Notes: generated from the sequence alone by a model not told the origin. 64,000 nucleotides of DNA from Mycolicibacterium hippocampi (GCF_010723735.1 NZ_BLLB01000002.1:2728001-2792000), one strand, 5' to 3'. Positions 31,373 through 45,149 are shown, counted from the first letter of the stretch. Translations and numbers: made by a program.

Positions 31373-32492
31373 CCGGAAATCCCGCCGTGCCGATCAGGGC
31401 CCCGAACAACGGCGGCACCACACCGGCGGTGAACAACTGGCTGGTGTTCTGTGTGCCCAGAGCGCGCCCGCTCCAGAACGGGCCGGCGATCTCGGCAATC
31501 GCGGTGAACGCCAAGCCATTGTCGGAGACGGTGACCATCGAGGCGACCATCATCACCGCGATGCTCGCCGGCGAGTCCAGCCAATCGGTGAGGGCGAGAG
31601 ACGCCATGGACACGGCCGCGGCGGCCGCGATGATCCGGATCGGTCGCATCCGCGCACCGAGTACGTCACCGGAACGCTTGAGAACCCGATCCGACCATCG
31701 CCCGGCGCCGATCCGTCCGCCTGCGCCGAGAAGCTGTGCCAGCGTGACCAACAAGCCGGCGGAGCCTGGCGACCACCCGTGTTCGGCGATCAGCCAGACC
31801 AGCGTGAACGTCCACACCAGGATCTGCGGCACCACGAGCAGCACCGATGCGAGGTGGATACGCAACAGCAGCCGCGAGTCGCGATACGGATTGGCCAGAT
31901 CGGCAGCGGCTGCCAGCGAGCGGGGCGGCCGGGGCGGATCGATCACGGCCACCGCACATATCAACGCCGATGCGGTGCACACGATCGCCGGGAACAGCAG
32001 TGCCGCCGAGACGCCGTGGTGCTCCGCCACCCGTGGGATGACCAGTGCGCCGAGACCGACCCCAAGCGGTTGAGCGGTCTGCCGGATCCCCATCACCAGC
32101 CCGCGTTGCTCGGCGGCGAACCACCCGACGACCAGGCGGCCGCTGGCCGTATTGCTGCTCGCTGCCGCCATCCCGCCGAGAAAGAGGAAGACGCTCACCG
32201 CGACCAGCGACTGCACGGACGCGGCCGCGAAGGCGGCCGCAGCGGTGAGCGCCGAGCCCAGCGCCAACACCAGGCGTTCGCCCAGCCGGTCGACGACATA
32301 GCCCCACGCGATGAGGGTGACCACCATGCCGAGGCTGGGCATGGCCGACACCAGGCCGGCTTGTGCGAGGTCGAGGCCGCGCTCGGTGTGCAGGGTGGGG
32401 ATCAGAAACGCCACGCCGTTGATGAACACGTTCGCGCACAGTGTCGTCGACAGTGCGATGCCCAGCATCGACCAGCGCTTGGCGGTGCTCAT
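31263..32492 (-). CDS. MFS transporter
   Basis: A 409-residue major facilitator with about 12 membrane helices. The loop 2-3 motif appears as GYVVDRLGERLVLALGS (pattern G-x-x-D-R-x-G-x-R) and a second copy lies near GRIGAGRWSDRV. Positional homologue Rv2994. ATG 32492 (MSTAKRWSMLG) begins close to the first helix; ATG 32534 or 32537 would add a short tail. Substrate unknown. The final 36 codons overlap the convergent membrane protein gene. Confidence 0.87.
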   Translation of the reverse strand: MSTAKRWSMLGIALSTTLCANVFINGVAFLIPTLHTERGLDLAQAGLVSAMPSLGMVVTLIAWGYVVDRLGERLVLALGSALTAAAAFAAASVQSLVAVSVFLFLGGMAAASSNTASGRLVVGWFAAEQRGLVMGIRQTAQPLGVGLGALVIPRVAEHHGVSAALLFPAIVCTASALICAVAVIDPPRPPRSLAAAADLANPYRDSRLLLRIHLASVLLVVPQILVWTFTLVWLIAEHGWSPGSAGLLVTLAQLLGAGGRIGAGRWSDRVLKRSGDVLGARMRPIRIIAAAAAVSMASLALTDWLDSPASIAVMMVASMVTVSDNGLAFTAIAEIAGPFWSGRALGTQNTSQLFTAGVVPPLFGALIGTAGFPVTFAVCALFPLMAIPAVPVACGATTPPRPSGSTGHR

Positions 32493-32625
32493 CGACGAGG
32501 CGGCCACCGTGCCATGGTCGCACAGGTATCTCATCATGCTGAATCGACATCTCACTCCATGAGATGACACCGGTGAGCTGCGCCGCGCCGGTCGGCCCGG
32601 AGGGGCCGGGCATTACGCTGAGGCA

Positions 32626-33405
32626 ATGCGTCTCGGCCGAATCGCCAGTCCCGATGGAGTCGCCTTCGTCAGCATCGAAGGCGACCCGAACGAGGCAATC
32701 TGCAAGGAGATCGCCGAGCACCCGTTCGGCAACCCGACCTTCACCGGGCGGAGTTGGCCGCTGGCCGATGTCCGGCTGCTGGCCCCCATCCTGGCAAGCA
32801 AGGTGGTGTGCATGGGCAAGAACTACGCCGCCCACGCCGAGGAGATGGGCGGCACCGCCCCCGAGGACCCGGTGATATTCCTCAAGCCCAACACGTCGAT
32901 CATCGGGCCGAATTCGCCGATCCAGCTGCCCGCGGATGCCCACCCGGTCCATCACGAGGGTGAGTTGGCCGCCGTGATCGGCCGGCCCTGCAAGGACGTG
33001 CCCGCATCCCGGGCCGCCGAGAACATTCTCGGCTACACGATCGCCAACGACGTGTCGGCGCGCGATCAGCAGCGCCAGGACGGCCAGTGGATGCGGGCCA
33101 AGGGCCACGACACCTTCTGTCCGGTGGGTCCGTGGATCGTCACCGACCTCGACCCGAGCGACCTGGACCTGCGCACCGAAGTCAACGGTCAGGTGCGCCA
33201 GAACTCCAACACCGCGCTGATGATCCATGATGTCGGCGCGATCATCGAGTGGGTGTCGGCGGTGATGACGTTGCTCCCCGGCGATCTGATCCTGACCGGG
33301 ACACCGGAGGGTGTCGGCCCCATCGAGGATGGGGACACCGTCAGCATCACGATCTCGGGGATCGGCACGCTGTCCAATCCCGTTGTACGCAAAGGAAAGT
33401 CGTGA
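32626..33405 (+). CDS. fumarylacetoacetate hydrolase (FAH) family protein
   Basis: A 259-residue FAH-fold hydrolase or decarboxylase. Metal ligands are seen in [11 protein letters not shown] (two glutamates) and [15 protein letters not shown] (aspartate), with the loop [13 protein letters not shown] upstream and [11 protein letters not shown] near the end. Substrates in this family are beta-diketo acids or oxaloacetate; the homologue Rv2993c is often annotated 2-hydroxyhepta-2,4-diene-1,7-dioate isomerase by similarity only. The stop overlaps the gltX start (GTGA), an arrangement conserved in mycobacteria. Confidence 0.9.
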   Translation: MRLGRIASPDGVAFVSIEGDPNEAICKEIAEHPFGNPTFTGRSWPLADVRLLAPILASKVVCMGKNYAAHAEEMGGTAPEDPVIFLKPNTSIIGPNSPIQLPADAHPVHHEGELAAVIGRPCKDVPASRAAENILGYTIANDVSARDQQRQDGQWMRAKGHDTFCPVGPWIVTDLDPSDLDLRTEVNGQVRQNSNTALMIHDVGAIIEWVSAVMTLLPGDLILTGTPEGVGPIEDGDTVSITISGIGTLSNPVVRKGKS

Positions 33406-34883
33406 CAAGCATACCCGTGAGGGTCAGATTCTGCCCGTCGCCGACCGGTATTCCCCACGTCGGACTGGTCCGCACCGCGCTGTTCAACTGGGCCTACGCC
33501 CGCCATACCGGTGGCACGTTCGTCTTTCGCATCGAGGACACCGACGCGCAGCGGGACAGTGCCGAGAGTTACGCCGCGATCCTGGATGCGCTGCGCTGGC
33601 TCGGCCTGGACTGGGACGAAGGCCCGGAAGTCGGGGGGCCCTACGAGCCCTACCGGCAGTCGCAGCGCTCCCGAATCTACCGAGACGTGCTCGATCAACT
33701 GCTCGCCTCGGGCGAGGCCTACGAGGCCTACTCGACCGCCGAGGAGGTGGAAGCGCGGCATCTGGCGGCCGGCCGTAATCCGAAACTCGGGTATGACAAC
33801 TTCGACCGCGACCTGACCGATGAGCAGCGCGCAGCCTTCCGCGCCGAGGGGCGTAACCCGGTGCTGCGACTGCGGATGCCCGACGCCGACCTGTCCTGGA
33901 ACGATCTGGTTCGCGGCGAGACGACGTTTCCGGCAGGGTCGGTGCCCGACTTCGCGTTGACGCGCGGCAGCGGAGACCCGTTGTACACCTTGGTCAACCC
34001 GGTCGACGATGCGCTGATGAAGATCACCCATGTGCTGCGGGGTGAGGACATCATGCCGTCCACTCCGCGCCAGATCGCGTTGTACCAGGCGCTGATACGG
34101 ATCGGGGTTGCCGAGCAGGTTCCGCAGTTCGCCCATCTGCCAAGCGTTCTGGGGGAGGGCAACAAGAAGCTGTCCAAGCGTGACCCGCAGTCCAATCTGT
34201 TCCTACACCGCGACCGCGGCTTCATCCCCGAAGGGCTGCTGAACTACCTGGCGCTCCTCGGCTGGGGCATCGCCGACGATCACGACTTGTTCAGCCTCGA
34301 GGAGATGGTGGCCGCATTCGACGTCGCCGATGTGAACTCGAATCCGGCCCGCTTCGATCAGAAGAAGGCCGACGCGATCAACGCCGAGCACATTCGAATG
34401 CTGGACGAGGACGATTTCGCCGCCCGACTGTCGACGTTCTTCGCCGCGCACGGTCACCGCACGGGCCTGGACGACGCCCGGTTCGCCGAGGCGGCGAGGC
34501 TGGTGCAGACCCGTATCGTGGTGCTCGGCGACGCGTGGGACCTGCTGAAGTTCCTCGACGATGCCGGTTTCGTGCTCGACGAGAAGGCGGCGGCCAAGGA
34601 GCTGCGGCCCGCGGCCGTACCGGTGCTCAGCGCCGCGCTCGACGCGCTGGAGGGGCTGGGGCGGTGGACCACGGCGACCATCGAGGAGGCGCTGAAGTCG
34701 GCGCTGGTGGACGGTCTGGAGCTCAAACCGCGCAAGGCGTTCGGCCCGGTCCGGGTCGCGGTGACCGGTTCGTCGGTGAGCCCGCCGCTGTTCGAGTCGC
34801 TGGAACTGCTGGGACGGGACCGCAGCCTGGACCGGCTGCGGGCCGGCCGGGACGTCGCCGCCGCGACGACGGTGGAGGCCTGA
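33402..34883 (+). CDS. gltX: glutamyl-tRNA synthetase
   Basis: A 493-residue class I aminoacyl-tRNA synthetase. The HIGH-type motif is [20 protein letters not shown] (HVGL), and the KMSKS-type motif is [11 protein letters not shown]. The C-terminal helical anticodon-binding domain starts near residue 320. GTG 33402 is used, overlapping the FAH stop; the earlier open frame from 33249 lies inside that gene. It charges tRNA-Glu and, where no GlnRS exists, a non-discriminating form also charges tRNA-Gln; which type this is cannot be told by eye. tRNA-Gln and tRNA-Glu genes follow at once. Confidence 0.95.
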   Translation: MTSIPVRVRFCPSPTGIPHVGLVRTALFNWAYARHTGGTFVFRIEDTDAQRDSAESYAAILDALRWLGLDWDEGPEVGGPYEPYRQSQRSRIYRDVLDQLLASGEAYEAYSTAEEVEARHLAAGRNPKLGYDNFDRDLTDEQRAAFRAEGRNPVLRLRMPDADLSWNDLVRGETTFPAGSVPDFALTRGSGDPLYTLVNPVDDALMKITHVLRGEDIMPSTPRQIALYQALIRIGVAEQVPQFAHLPSVLGEGNKKLSKRDPQSNLFLHRDRGFIPEGLLNYLALLGWGIADDHDLFSLEEMVAAFDVADVNSNPARFDQKKADAINAEHIRMLDEDDFAARLSTFFAAHGHRTGLDDARFAEAARLVQTRIVVLGDAWDLLKFLDDAGFVLDEKAAAKELRPAAVPVLSAALDALEGLGRWTTATIEEALKSALVDGLELKPRKAFGPVRVAVTGSSVSPPLFESLELLGRDRSLDRLRAGRDVAAATTVEA

Positions 34884-35003
34884 GAAAAACACCGCCGAAC
34901 ATTTGGTAGTGTGCACGTCGGCCCGGCAGTAGGCCCAGCGCGGAGTTCCCGTGCTGTGCCGGGTTCACGAAATGGCCTGTGACCAGCGGTTACAGGTGGC
35001 CAA

Positions 35004-35075
35004 TGGGGTATGGTGTAATTGGCAACACAGCGGTTTCTGGTACCGCCATTCTAGGTTCGAGTCCTGGTACCCCAG
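35004..35075 (+). tRNA. tRNA-Gln (anticodon CTG)
   Basis: A 72-nt cloverleaf. Acceptor stem TGGGGTA pairs with TACCCCA, the anticodon stem GCGGT/ACCGC holds loop TTCTGGT with CTG at its centre, and the T arm carries GGTTCGAGTCC. The U1-A72 pair is the usual Gln identity feature. The CCA end is not encoded. It lies 120 bp after gltX. Confidence 0.95.
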
Positions 35076-35139
35076 CCGATGCAACGGATTAGGTCAGCAT
35101 TCTCACCTGAGCTATGCTGACCCACCGAAAACAGTTCTG

Positions 35140-35212
35140 GCCCCCGTCGTCTAGCGGCCTAGGACGCCGCCCTCTCACGGCGGTAGCGTGGGTTCGAATC
35201 CCATCGGGGGTA
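35140..35212 (+). tRNA. tRNA-Glu (anticodon CTC)
   Basis: A 73-nt cloverleaf. Acceptor stem GCCCCCG pairs with CGGGGGT (G-U at the first pair), anticodon stem CCGCC/GGCGG holds loop CTCTCAC with CTC, and the T arm has GGTTCGAATCC. CCA is not encoded. It follows tRNA-Gln by 64 bp, so the two are probably one transcript. Confidence 0.95.
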
Positions 35213-35236
35213 CAACAAGCGAACAGCCGGCAATTC

Positions 35237-35938
35237 TCAAAGCCTGCGGGTCAGCGCGTCAGCAGCGGCGACGAGGTCGGTGGCCCACCGCACGCCCGGA
35301 CGCCGGCCCATCCGGTCGATCGGCCCGGACACCGAAACCGCCGCGATCACCGCGCCGCGCCCGTCGCGCACCGGCGCGGACACACTGGCCACCCCCGGCT
35401 CGCGTTCGGCAACACTCTGGGCCCACCCCCGTTTGCGCACCTCGGCCAGCGTGCGGTCGTTGAACGCCGCCGACGGCAGAACCGCCTGCTGGGTGGCGGT
35501 ATCCGCATAGGCGAGCAGCACTTTGGCCCCCGATCCGGCGTTCATCGGCAGCCGCGTCCCGACCGGCACGGTATCGCGCAGTCCGGCAGGCGGTTCCAAA
35601 GCGGCGATGCAGATCCGTGCGGTCCCTTCGCGCCGGTAGAGCTGCACGCTCTCCCCGGTGAGTTCGCGCAGTCGGGGCAGCACTGAGGCGCCCGCGGACA
35701 GCAGCGGATCCCTGATGTGGCCGGCCAGCTCGGTGACAGCAGGGCCCAGACGCCACTGTCCGTCACCGTCGCGGGCCAGCAGGCGGTGCACCTCCAGCCC
35801 GACGGCCAGCCGATGGGCCGTCGCCCGGGGCAGGTCGGTGCGCTCACACAGATCTGCCAGACCGCACGGGGACTGGGCGACCGCGTGGAGCACGCCGACG
35901 GCTTTGTCCAGCACGCCGATGCCGCTATCCTGTCTCAC
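35237..35938 (-). CDS. IclR-family transcriptional regulator of leuCD (inferred)
   Basis: A 233-residue regulator with an N-terminal winged HTH (about residues 5-60, [20 protein letters not shown]) and a C-terminal IclR effector domain ([16 protein letters not shown]). GTG 35938 is its start. Divergent from leuC with 38 bp between the starts, it is the homologue by position of Rv2989 and of the LtbR/NdgR type regulators that control leuCD in actinobacteria. An 11-bp inverted repeat in the gap includes its own first three codons. Leucine or a precursor is the likely ligand. Confidence 0.92.
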   Translation of the reverse strand: MRQDSGIGVLDKAVGVLHAVAQSPCGLADLCERTDLPRATAHRLAVGLEVHRLLARDGDGQWRLGPAVTELAGHIRDPLLSAGASVLPRLRELTGESVQLYRREGTARICIAALEPPAGLRDTVPVGTRLPMNAGSGAKVLLAYADTATQQAVLPSAAFNDRTLAEVRKRGWAQSVAEREPGVASVSAPVRDGRGAVIAAVSVSGPIDRMGRRPGVRWATDLVAAADALTRRL

Positions 35939-35971
35939 AAGGAGATACTAGCGTCCCAGATTGTGAGACAG
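35930..35971. promoter_or_regulatory. IclR operator: perfect 11-bp inverted repeat before leuC
   Basis: CTGTCTCACAA (35930-35940) and TTGTGAGACAG (35961-35971) are perfect reverse complements, 31 bp centre to centre, close to three helical turns. The left arm covers the GTG start and next two codons of the regulator; the right arm ends 5 bp before the leuC ATG. A bound regulator could thus affect both genes. Confidence 0.75.
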
Positions 35972-35976
35972 TCAAG

Positions 35977-37422
<1,446 letters not shown>

Positions 37423-37441
37423 AACCCGACAGGAGACTTTG

Positions 37442-38035
37442 ATGGAAGCCTTTCGCACCCACACCGGAATCGGCGTTCCGCTGCGCCGGTCGAATGTCGA
37501 TACCGACCAGATCATTCCTGCGGTCTATCTGAAGCGGGTGACCCGAACGGGATTCGAGGACGGACTCTTCGCGGCCTGGCGCAACGACCCGGCGTTCGTG
37601 CTCAATCAGGCGCCCTTCGACAAAGGCTCTGTTCTGGTCGCCGGACCTGATTTCGGCACCGGTTCGTCCCGCGAGCACGCCGTCTGGGCACTCATGGACT
37701 TCGGATTCCGGGTGGTGATCTCGTCCCGTTTCGCCGACATCTTCCGGGGGAACGCGGGCAAGGCAGGATTCCTGGCGGCCGAAGTCGCGCAAGACGACGT
37801 GGAATTGTTGTGGAAACTCATCGAGCAGCAGCCGGGTCTGGAAATCACTGTGAATCTACAAGATCGAACCATTGCCGCCGGAACGGTCATGGTGCCGTTC
37901 AACATTGACGACTACACCGCCTGGCGGCTACTGGAAGGCCTCGACGATATAGGCCTTACGCTGCGGAAACGGGATGAGATCGAACAATTCGAGGCCGCCC
38001 GTCCGGCGTGGAAACCCCGCACTCTGCCGGCCTGA
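37442..38035 (+). CDS. leuD: 3-isopropylmalate dehydratase small subunit
   Basis: A 197-residue swivel-domain subunit partnering LeuC. Motifs [17 protein letters not shown] and [17 protein letters not shown] are present. ATG 37442 follows leuC by 19 bp with an ACAGGAG ribosome binding site; the open frame from 37352 runs inside leuC. Length is normal. It ends the leuCD operon, with 202 bp before hupB. Confidence 0.96.
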   Translation: MEAFRTHTGIGVPLRRSNVDTDQIIPAVYLKRVTRTGFEDGLFAAWRNDPAFVLNQAPFDKGSVLVAGPDFGTGSSREHAVWALMDFGFRVVISSRFADIFRGNAGKAGFLAAEVAQDDVELLWKLIEQQPGLEITVNLQDRTIAAGTVMVPFNIDDYTAWRLLEGLDDIGLTLRKRDEIEQFEAARPAWKPRTLPA

Positions 38036-38160
38036 CGAACGGCCGTTCCGGCCGAAATCGCGCCCCTACGATCCCCTTTTCAAGGTCGCCGGCAGGACGG
38101 CAAGGGCGGCAATCGGATTGAAAAAAGTTCGCTGGGTTGCCCTGAAATTGCGCGTGGCTC

Positions 38161-38190
38161 TTGGAAATCAGCGGCCATTGGGTTTACCGT
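38161..38190 (+). promoter_or_regulatory. candidate hupB promoter
   Basis: TTGGAA (38161-38166) and TACCGT (38185-38190), 18 bp apart, lie about 40 bp before the start codon of hupB. The rest of the 202-bp leuD-hupB gap shows no gene, only a small GGCCGTTCCGGCC hairpin just after leuD. Confidence 0.4.
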
Positions 38191-38237
38191 GTCCACTAGT
38201 CGGTTCAAAGAGGACCACTGGTATTCGGAGGTTTTGC

Positions 38238-38888
38238 ATGAACAAAGCAGAGCTCATCGACGTACTCACGGAGAAATTGGGCTCGGATCGTCGGCAGGCA
38301 ACTGCGGCGGTGGAGAACGTCGTTGACACCATCGTGCGTGCGGTTCACAAAGGTGAGAGCGTGACGATCACCGGCTTCGGCGTCTTCGAACAGCGTCGTC
38401 GTGCCGCCCGGGTGGCGCGCAACCCGCGCACCGGCGAGACGGTCAAGGTCAAGCCCACCTCCGTGCCGGCGTTTCGCCCAGGCGCTCAGTTCAAGGCTGT
38501 TGTCTCTGGCGCACAGCGTCTCCCGGCGGATGGCCCGGCGGTCAAGCGTGGCGTGACTGCGGGCAGCACTGCACGCAAGGCTGCCAAGAAGGCTCCGGCC
38601 AAGAAGGCTGCGGCGAAGAAGGCCGCTCCTGCCAAGAAGGCTCCGGCCAAGAAGGCTGCGGCGAAGAAGGCCGCTCCTGCCAAGAAGGCTCCGGCCAAGA
38701 AGGCTGCGGCGAAGAAGGCCGCTCCTGCCAAGAAGGCTCCGGCCAAGAAGGCTGCGGCGAAGAAGGCCGCTCCTGCCAAGAAGGCTCCCGCGAAGAAGGC
38801 TGCGGCGAAGAAGGCCGCTCCTGCCAAGAAGGCTCCCGCGAAGAAGGCTCCGGCCAAGAAGGCTCCGGCCAAGCGCGGTCGCAGGTAG
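38238..38888 (+). CDS. hupB: HU-like DNA-binding protein HupB with basic tail
   Basis: A 216-residue nucleoid protein. Residues 1-90 form the HU fold ([15 protein letters not shown] to [10 protein letters not shown]), including [22 protein letters not shown]. The remaining ~125 residues are a histone H1-like tail of PAKK and AAKK units ending in KRGRR, which compacts DNA and may be acetylated. The tail DNA is an almost perfect tandem repeat. ATG 38238 has an upstream GGAGG. The gene lies downstream of leuD but with its own likely promoter. HupB also affects iron response in mycobacteria. Confidence 0.96.
   Translation: MNKAELIDVLTEKLGSDRRQATAAVENVVDTIVRAVHKGESVTITGFGVFEQRRRAARVARNPRTGETVKVKPTSVPAFRPGAQFKAVVSGAQRLPADGPAVKRGVTAGSTARKAAKKAPAKKAAAKKAAPAKKAPAKKAAAKKAAPAKKAPAKKAAAKKAAPAKKAPAKKAAAKKAAPAKKAPAKKAAAKKAAPAKKAPAKKAPAKKAPAKRGRR
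38592..38831 (+). repeat. five 48-bp tandem repeats in hupB
   Basis: Five consecutive 48-bp units each encode the 16 residues [16 protein letters not shown]. The first four are almost identical at the DNA level; the fifth differs at the start (CTCCCGCG instead of CTCCGGCC). Such near-identity suggests recent copy-number change by slippage or recombination. Confidence 0.9.
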
Positions 38889-38901
38889 TCAGAACCTCAG
38901 G

Positions 38902-38940
38902 CACGCCGCGGGTCGCAAGACCCGCGGCGTGTTTGTGTGT
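38902..38940 (+). terminator. hupB terminator
   Basis: A perfect 13-bp GC-rich stem (38902-38914 with 38919-38931) closes a GCAA loop and is followed by a T-rich tail (TTTGTGTGTG). It stands between hupB and the convergent mutT1 and could also act on that strand. Confidence 0.8.
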
Positions 38941-38996
38941 GTCGGTCAGCGCGGATCAGTGCCGGTGAGCCGGGAAGTATGAATTCATCTGCCGCG

Positions 38997-39926
38997 TCAT
39001 TTCTTCGGCGGCAGCGCCGTGCCGAGGTGGTCGGCCGCGACCAGTCGGCCGTCGGCCAGTGACATCACCCACGTGCTGCCCTTGCGGTTGCGTGACTTGT
39101 CCGGCCGGACTCCGTCTCGCTCGCACCACCACTCGATGAGGTCGGGAATCACCTTGCCCTGAGTGCAGATCACCGGGTTCGCCGATGTCGCCGCGATCTC
39201 GAGGATCCGTTGGCGGGTGGCCTTGCGGTTGTCGGCGTAAGCCTCTTCGGAGAGCTCGGGCTCTTCGCGGATCGCCGCACCCAGCTCGTCGGCCAGAGGA
39301 TCCAGCGTCTGCCGGCACCGCAGCCGGTCCGCGGCGAACAGGTCGCCGGCGCCGAACGCGAGGAGTTGACCGACCAGCGACTCGGCCTGAGCGCGACCGT
39401 GCTTGTCCAGGGGGCGCTTTCGATCTTCGCCCTTGTACCGGGCCCTGCTCCCTGCGGTGGCGTGGCGGACGATCATCACCGTCTGGGTGTCCGCGGGCAA
39501 TTTGGCGAAGCGCCGCAACACCTTGCGATCGTGCGCATAGGTCAGCGCCTTCATCGCCTGGTCGACCGGCAGCCAGGTGAGCTCGTCGACCTCGTCGTTG
39601 ACGCTGAACTGCCCGCTGACACAACGCCCCGCCCAGTAGCGCACCTTTTTGATGCCGGGATCCAACGGATAGCTCACCGTCGTGAGACGGCGGCCGAGAT
39701 GGGCGTGAAAGCCCGTCTCCTCTTCGATCTCCCGCACGGCGGCCACCGGTTCGGTCTCGCCCGAATCGACTTTGCCCTTCGGCAGCGACCAGTCGTCGTA
39801 GCGGGGACGGTGGATGATCGCCACCTCCGGCGTGGCCGCGCCGTCGCGGGGCCGCCACAACACCGCGCCGGCGGCAAGGATGGGCTTTTTGGCCATGGTC
39901 GTATCCAGTGGGGTCTCCTTGGACAC
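38997..39926 (-). CDS. mutT1: Nudix hydrolase with histidine-phosphatase domain, MutT1
   Basis: A 309-residue fusion. The N-terminal Nudix box [23 protein letters not shown] is complete; the C-terminal half has the phosphoglycerate-mutase-like motif [10 protein letters not shown] and [10 protein letters not shown]. The M. tuberculosis homologue hydrolyses 8-oxo-GTP, and diadenosine polyphosphates. GTG 39926 is chosen because AGGAG lies 5-9 bp upstream; ATG 39896 has no such site close by. It follows ppk1 by 38 bp in the same direction, so it may be cotranscribed. Confidence 0.93.
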   Translation of the reverse strand: MSKETPLDTTMAKKPILAAGAVLWRPRDGAATPEVAIIHRPRYDDWSLPKGKVDSGETEPVAAVREIEEETGFHAHLGRRLTTVSYPLDPGIKKVRYWAGRCVSGQFSVNDEVDELTWLPVDQAMKALTYAHDRKVLRRFAKLPADTQTVMIVRHATAGSRARYKGEDRKRPLDKHGRAQAESLVGQLLAFGAGDLFAADRLRCRQTLDPLADELGAAIREEPELSEEAYADNRKATRQRILEIAATSANPVICTQGKVIPDLIEWWCERDGVRPDKSRNRKGSTWVMSLADGRLVAADHLGTALPPKK

Positions 39927-39964
39927 CTCAGCTCCTGCGGGTCAATCGGTCCGGAGATCCAGTC

Positions 39965-42151
39965 CTACGGGTGGCGGTGGCGTTCCATCAGCGACATCTG
40001 GTGGTCGCGCACGGTCCGCCCCTCCTGAGGAGACGCTGTCCAGTGCCCGTCCGGGCCGAGTTCCCAGCAGCGGGTCTTCGGGTCGGTCGCAGACTCGAAG
40101 ATGTCGTTCAACTGTGCACTCAACCGCGGATCCTTAACCTGGGCCATCACTTCCACACGCCGATCGAGATTACGATGCATCATGTCGGCGCTGCCGATCC
40201 AGTATTCGTCGATGGCGCGGAAGTGAATGATCCGCGAATGCTCGAGGAAACGGCCGAGAATCGAGCGCACCGAGATGTTCTCGGAGTAGTCCGCGGCGCC
40301 GGGGCGCAGGGCGCAGATTCCCCGGACCACCACCTCGACCCGCACGCCCGCCTGCGAAGCCCGGTAGAGAGCGTCGATGACCTGTTCGTCGACCAAGGCG
40401 TTGGCCTTCATCCGGATCCGGCCGTCGGCGCCGTCCCTGGTGGCTGCGATCTCCCGTTCGATCCGCTCGATGATGCCCCTGCGCACACCGTATGGAGCGA
40501 CCAGCAGATTGCGGTAGGACTCCTTGCGGGAGTAGCCCGTCAGCGAGTTGAACAGATCGGTGAGGTCGGCACCGATGTCGGGTGCGGCGGTCAGCAGGCC
40601 GATGTCCTCGTACAGTCGTGCGGTCTTGGGGTTGTAGTTGCCGGTGCCGACGTGGCAGTACCGGCGGATCATCGAGCCTTCACGCCGCACCACCAGACAT
40701 GTCTTGCAGTGTGTCTTCAAACCGATCAGCCCGTACACCACGTGCACGCCTGCCTGCTCGAGGGCACGTGCCCATTTGATGTTGGCCTGCTCGTCGAATC
40801 TCGCCTTGATCTCCACCAGCGCGACGACCTGCTTGCCGGCCTCTGCAGCGTCGATGAGCGCGTTGACGATCGGGGAGTCACCCGAAGTGCGGTACAGCGT
40901 CTGTTTGATCGCCAGCACGTTGGGATCCGCGGCCGCCTGCTCGATGAAGCGCTGCACCGTGGTGGAGAACGAGTCGTACGGGTGGTGAACCAAGACGTCG
41001 CCGTCACGCAGGGTCGAGAAGATGCTCTTGGGCGTCTCCCGTTCGCCGAACGCCGGCGGCGTGGCCGGCACGAACGGACGATCCTTGAGCGCCGGCCGGT
41101 CGACGCCGTAGATCTGCCACAGCGACGAGAGATCCAACAAGCCCGGCACTTCGACGACATCTCCGGGAGCGACGTCGAGTTCACGCAACAACAACTCGAG
41201 CATGCCCTCGGTCATGTCGCCGGAGATCTCGAGCCTTACCGGGGACCCGAAGCGCCTGCGCGCCAGTTCCCGCTCGAGTGCCTGGAGCAGGTCTTCGTCG
41301 CGGTCTTCCTCCACCTCGAAATCCGCGTTGCGGGTGATCCGGAACGCGTGGTGCTCGACGATTTCCAGCCCGGGGAACAGCACCGGCAGGAAGGCGGCGA
41401 TCAACTCTTCCATCGGCAGGAAGCGCACCACATCTGGTGTGCCTTCCCTGCTGGACAGCTCCACGAAACGGTCGACGTTGTCGGGCACCTTGATTCGGGC
41501 GAAGTGCTGGCCGCCGTCGTCGGGATGTTTGACCGTGATGGCCAGGTTCAAACTCAGACCGCTGACGAAGGGGAACGGGTGCGCGGGGTCGACCGCCAAC
41601 GGCGTGAGTACCGGGAACACCTGTTCGTGGAAGTACGTCGACAACCGCCCGCGCTCGGCCTCGTCGAGTTCGGCCCACGTCACGATGATGATGCCCTGCG
41701 CCGCCAGCGCCGGACGGACCGAGTCGAGGAACACCTGGGAGTGCCTGCTGGCGATCTGCTGGGTGCGCTCGCTGATGCGGCGCAGTTGTTCGCGCGGTGA
41801 CAGCCCGTCGGCGGACCGGACGGACAGCCCCATCTCGTCACGGCGCTTGAGGCCGGCCACCCGGACCATGTAGAACTCGTCGAGGTTGGACGCGAAGATC
41901 GCCAGGAACTTCGCCCGTTCGAGCAGGGCCAGCGACGGATCGGCGGCCAGCGCCAGCACGCGGGCGTTGAAGTCCAGCCAGCTCAGCTCCCGGTTGAGGT
42001 AGCGATCCTCGGGCAGCGGGTTGTCGACCGGCGGCGGCGTTGCCGCCGGTGGCGCCTCGGGTTCCGCATCAGCCGGGCCCGGGATCACCGGCAGGGGTGC
42101 CGCCGTCTCCGATGCGTCCGAGCTGTCGGGCCGGGTCTGGGCTTCGGTCAT
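39965..42151 (-). CDS. ppk1: polyphosphate kinase PPK1
   Basis: A 728-residue enzyme that makes polyphosphate from ATP reversibly. The autophosphorylated histidine lies in [20 protein letters not shown]; the second conserved region is [20 protein letters not shown] with [13 protein letters not shown]. The N-terminal ~45 residues are Pro/Ala-rich and not conserved; the PPK N domain starts near [18 protein letters not shown] 42151 gives the standard length. It lies between fbiD and mutT1, all on the minus strand. Confidence 0.96.
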   Translation of the reverse strand: MTEAQTRPDSSDASETAAPLPVIPGPADAEPEAPPAATPPPVDNPLPEDRYLNRELSWLDFNARVLALAADPSLALLERAKFLAIFASNLDEFYMVRVAGLKRRDEMGLSVRSADGLSPREQLRRISERTQQIASRHSQVFLDSVRPALAAQGIIIVTWAELDEAERGRLSTYFHEQVFPVLTPLAVDPAHPFPFVSGLSLNLAITVKHPDDGGQHFARIKVPDNVDRFVELSSREGTPDVVRFLPMEELIAAFLPVLFPGLEIVEHHAFRITRNADFEVEEDRDEDLLQALERELARRRFGSPVRLEISGDMTEGMLELLLRELDVAPGDVVEVPGLLDLSSLWQIYGVDRPALKDRPFVPATPPAFGERETPKSIFSTLRDGDVLVHHPYDSFSTTVQRFIEQAAADPNVLAIKQTLYRTSGDSPIVNALIDAAEAGKQVVALVEIKARFDEQANIKWARALEQAGVHVVYGLIGLKTHCKTCLVVRREGSMIRRYCHVGTGNYNPKTARLYEDIGLLTAAPDIGADLTDLFNSLTGYSRKESYRNLLVAPYGVRRGIIERIEREIAATRDGADGRIRMKANALVDEQVIDALYRASQAGVRVEVVVRGICALRPGAADYSENISVRSILGRFLEHSRIIHFRAIDEYWIGSADMMHRNLDRRVEVMAQVKDPRLSAQLNDIFESATDPKTRCWELGPDGHWTASPQEGRTVRDHQMSLMERHRHP

Positions 42152-42215
42152 CTCTGTGATGATTCCCTATCCGGGGGTCCTGCTGCCACCGAGTCGGGTC
42201 ATCGGGTGGTCACCG

Positions 42216-43972
<1,757 letters not shown>

Positions 43973-43977
43973 GGCCC

Positions 43978-45096
43978 ATGCCCGGCACCTACGGAGATTC
44001 CACTCGCAGCATCAAAGCTGTTGGCTCAGAGGCGATTCCGGGAAGTCCCATCGCGTCGCCACCGGTTCCCGCCGCTGCGTACCACCTCCCCGCCGACGAA
44101 GACGATTCACTGGACAGCTACGGCCGTAGGTCCAATCCCACGTGGCGGCAACTGGAATCGGCACTGGCCCGGCTCGAGGGGGCCGCAGGGGCACTGACGT
44201 TCGGCTCCGGAATGGCTGCCATCACGGCGGTGCTGCGGACCGTCGCCCAGCCCGGCCGCACCGTCGTCGTTCCCGCCGACGGCTACTACCAGGTGCGCGC
44301 CTACGCCCACGAGTATCTCGAACCGCGCGGCGTGAGGGTGGTCGAGGCGAGGTGTGCCCAGATGTGCGACGCGGCCTCCGGTGCCGGCCGCGGCGACGTG
44401 GTGCTCGCCGAGACACCGTCGAACCCGGGGCTCGACGTGGTCGATCTGCACCAGCTGGCGATGATCTGCCGGGCCGGCGGTGCGATGCTCGTCGTCGACA
44501 ACACCACCGCCACGCCGCTGGGGCAGCAACCGCTGTCGCTGGGCGCCGACCTCGTGGTCGCCAGCGCCACCAAGGCGCTTGCCGGGCACCACGACGTGCT
44601 GGCCGGGTACGTCGCCGGCAGCCACCTCGAGGTGATGGCGCGCCTGGAGCGGGAACGACTGCTGGCCGGCCCCATCCTGGGCGCGTTCGAGGCCTGGCTG
44701 GTGCTGCGCAGCCTCGGCAGTCTCGGGTTGCGGTTCGAACGCCAATGCCAGAACGCCGCCGCGGTCGCGCTGATGCTGCGATCACACCCCGCGGTGAAGG
44801 CGGTCCGCTATCCCGGTCTGCCCGACGACCCCTCGCATGCGGTGGCCGCCGTGCAGATGCGTCGCTTCGGTGGCGTCGTCGCCGTGGAGTTGGCAACCGC
44901 GGCGGCTGTGCACGAACTGGTCGGCAACAGCGCGCTGCTGGTCGCGTCGACCAGTTTTGGTGGGATCCACTCCTCGGTGGACCGCCGTGCCCGGTGGGGC
45001 GATGACGTCGCCGACGGATTCGCCCGGCTGTCGATGGGCATCGAGGACACCGATGACCTGGTCAGCGACATCGAACAGGCCCTCGGGCCGGCGTGA
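43978..45096 (+). CDS. Cys/Met metabolism PLP enzyme, cystathionine gamma-lyase-like
   Basis: A 372-residue fold-type I PLP enzyme. Lysine for PLP is in ASATKALAGHHDV and the aspartate in MLVVDNTTATP; FGSGMAAITAVL and TPSNPGLDVVD are also typical. It is likely a cystathionine gamma-lyase or related gamma-elimination enzyme, but gamma-synthases and methionine gamma-lyases look similar. ATG 43978 begins 5 bp after gpsA. I recall gpdA2 and ddlA as direct neighbours in M. tuberculosis, so this gene would be extra here. Confidence 0.88.
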   Translation: MPGTYGDSTRSIKAVGSEAIPGSPIASPPVPAAAYHLPADEDDSLDSYGRRSNPTWRQLESALARLEGAAGALTFGSGMAAITAVLRTVAQPGRTVVVPADGYYQVRAYAHEYLEPRGVRVVEARCAQMCDAASGAGRGDVVLAETPSNPGLDVVDLHQLAMICRAGGAMLVVDNTTATPLGQQPLSLGADLVVASATKALAGHHDVLAGYVAGSHLEVMARLERERLLAGPILGAFEAWLVLRSLGSLGLRFERQCQNAAAVALMLRSHPAVKAVRYPGLPDDPSHAVAAVQMRRFGGVVAVELATAAAVHELVGNSALLVASTSFGGIHSSVDRRARWGDDVADGFARLSMGIEDTDDLVSDIEQALGPA

Positions 45097-45149
45097 CGGG
45101 CGGGCGCGGCCCCTGCGTATTCCTCCGGGGGCGGTAGCCTCTCTAGGTT

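Noticed and set aside
38592..38831. Possible CRISPR array
   Set aside because: Repeats are contiguous, without spacers, and code for the HupB tail.
39908..41800. 630-residue open frame on the plus strand opposite ppk1
   Set aside because: ppk1 on the minus strand has full family motifs; long antisense frames arise from GC-rich codon use.
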